Positions 63,887-64,000 of a stretch of DNA of 64,000 bases are shown piece by piece. Every line of letters starts with the position of its first letter. Within the stretch, counting starts at the first letter, position 1. The position numbers and the translations under genes were made by a program. Below the pieces are notes generated by a model that was not told where the DNA came from, did not search any database, and worked only from the letters and a program-made list of their open reading frames with translations. The stretch is taken from positions 4,464,001-4,528,000 of the forward strand of contig JAZHRN010000139.1 of the NCBI GenBank assembly GCA_036435485.1, given 5' to 3'. The DNA comes from Saposhnikovia divaricata (taxonomy: Eukaryota; Streptophyta; Magnoliopsida; Apiales; Apiaceae).

Positions 63887-64000
63887 AGGATTATCCGAAA
63901 ACCGAGTTTCAGTCATTTCAGCCCCGATTCAGGTCCGAATGGCACCAAATAAAATTTCATTGAATTCCAATAACCCATTGGAACAAAATATGTAAAAATA
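63887..64000 (+). repeat. Partial A monomer at the window edge
   Basis: First 114 bases of an A monomer with CCCATTGG. It has GTCCGAATGG where the third type-i unit would start with GTCCAAATGG. Either the HOR changes here or that CpG-site change is absent. The array clearly continues past the window. Confidence 0.8.

Larger units (their letters stand above)
1..64000 (+). repeat. Tandem satellite array, 169-bp monomer, window-spanning
   Basis: The whole window is head-to-tail copies of a 169-bp monomer. The landmark CCGAAAACCGAG recurs at 9, 178, 347, 516 and 685 and keeps that spacing to the end. I count 378 full monomers and a 114-bp partial last one. Counting from start to end, the length balances if nine monomers are 170 bp (an extra C in the CCCC run, all before 12 kb), five are 168 bp, and the rest are 169 bp. 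Composition is about 36-37% GC. Each monomer carries a GAATTC site at offsets 76-81, lost in a few (for example near 9884 and 52639). No inversion, transposon or unique spacer was seen. Length and organisation fit a centromeric or heterochromatic satellite; that role is inferred. Both edges lie outside the window. Confidence 0.98.

Noticed and set aside
1..64000. CRISPR array
   Set aside because: There are no short repeats with unique spacers; the whole 169-bp unit repeats, and no cas genes are present.
1..64000. rRNA, tRNA, telomeric repeat or retroelement fragments
   Set aside because: None seen: every stretch of the window could be placed in an A, B or hybrid 169-bp monomer.
1..64000. Naming the satellite family or species
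   Set aside because: The monomer does not match any satellite I can recall with confidence. A search of consensus A and B monomers against satellite databases would decide.

Overview
The window is one uninterrupted array of tandem satellite DNA. I see no gene, RNA gene, transposon or unique sequence. The repeat unit is 169 bp and about 36-37% GC. I count 378 complete monomers plus a 114-bp partial one, all in the same orientation. The array runs off both ends of the window. A long, gene-free array with a near-nucleosome-length monomer and layered higher-order repeats (HORs) points to a eukaryotic centromeric or heterochromatic satellite. I do not recognise the family and cannot name the species. 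A plant is a reasonable guess, but an animal is not excluded.

There are two monomer families. Family A starts AGGATTATCC and has CAGTCATTTCAGCCCCGATT in its first third. Family B starts AGAAGTTTCC and has CGATCATATCAGCTCCGATT there. Both share the rest of the framework: CCGAAAACCGAG, an AATAAAAT stretch, an EcoRI site (GAATTC), CCAATAACCCATAGGAAC, AAAATATGTAAAAATATCC, GGTCCGACT, TTTTTAACAATATCCCGTG, and CTAACCCCTTTGAG.

Layout by region. (I) 1-14543: strict A-B-A-B alternation, 86 monomers. HORs of 4, 6, 8 or 10 monomers are each set off by a CTTTCAGG junction, and several HOR types recur. (II) 13192-27725: a 44-monomer block and its 42-monomer duplicate, with a nested 16-monomer (2704-bp) duplication. 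From about 14.5 kb on, A/B hybrid monomers appear and alternation breaks down. (III) 27726-41579: two copies of a 6927-bp, 41-monomer block. I found no differences between them at the marker sites I compared. (IV) 41580-49353: older copies of the same material, then a 7-monomer HOR. (V) 49354-54929: a 22-monomer duplication. (VI) 54930-61520: a 14-monomer HOR (2366 bp), two full copies and an 11-monomer third. (VII) 61521-64000: a different 7-monomer HOR (1183 bp), two copies and the start of a third.

Nothing here works as a gene system. The information in the window is evolutionary: nested duplications with readable crossover points, very rigid monomer length, a dyad near the monomer centre that becomes perfect in one lineage, a CENP-B-box-like near-match in another, and marker mutations that often fall at CpG sites. 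The short minus-strand open frames that recur through the window are by-products of the repeat and are not annotated as genes.
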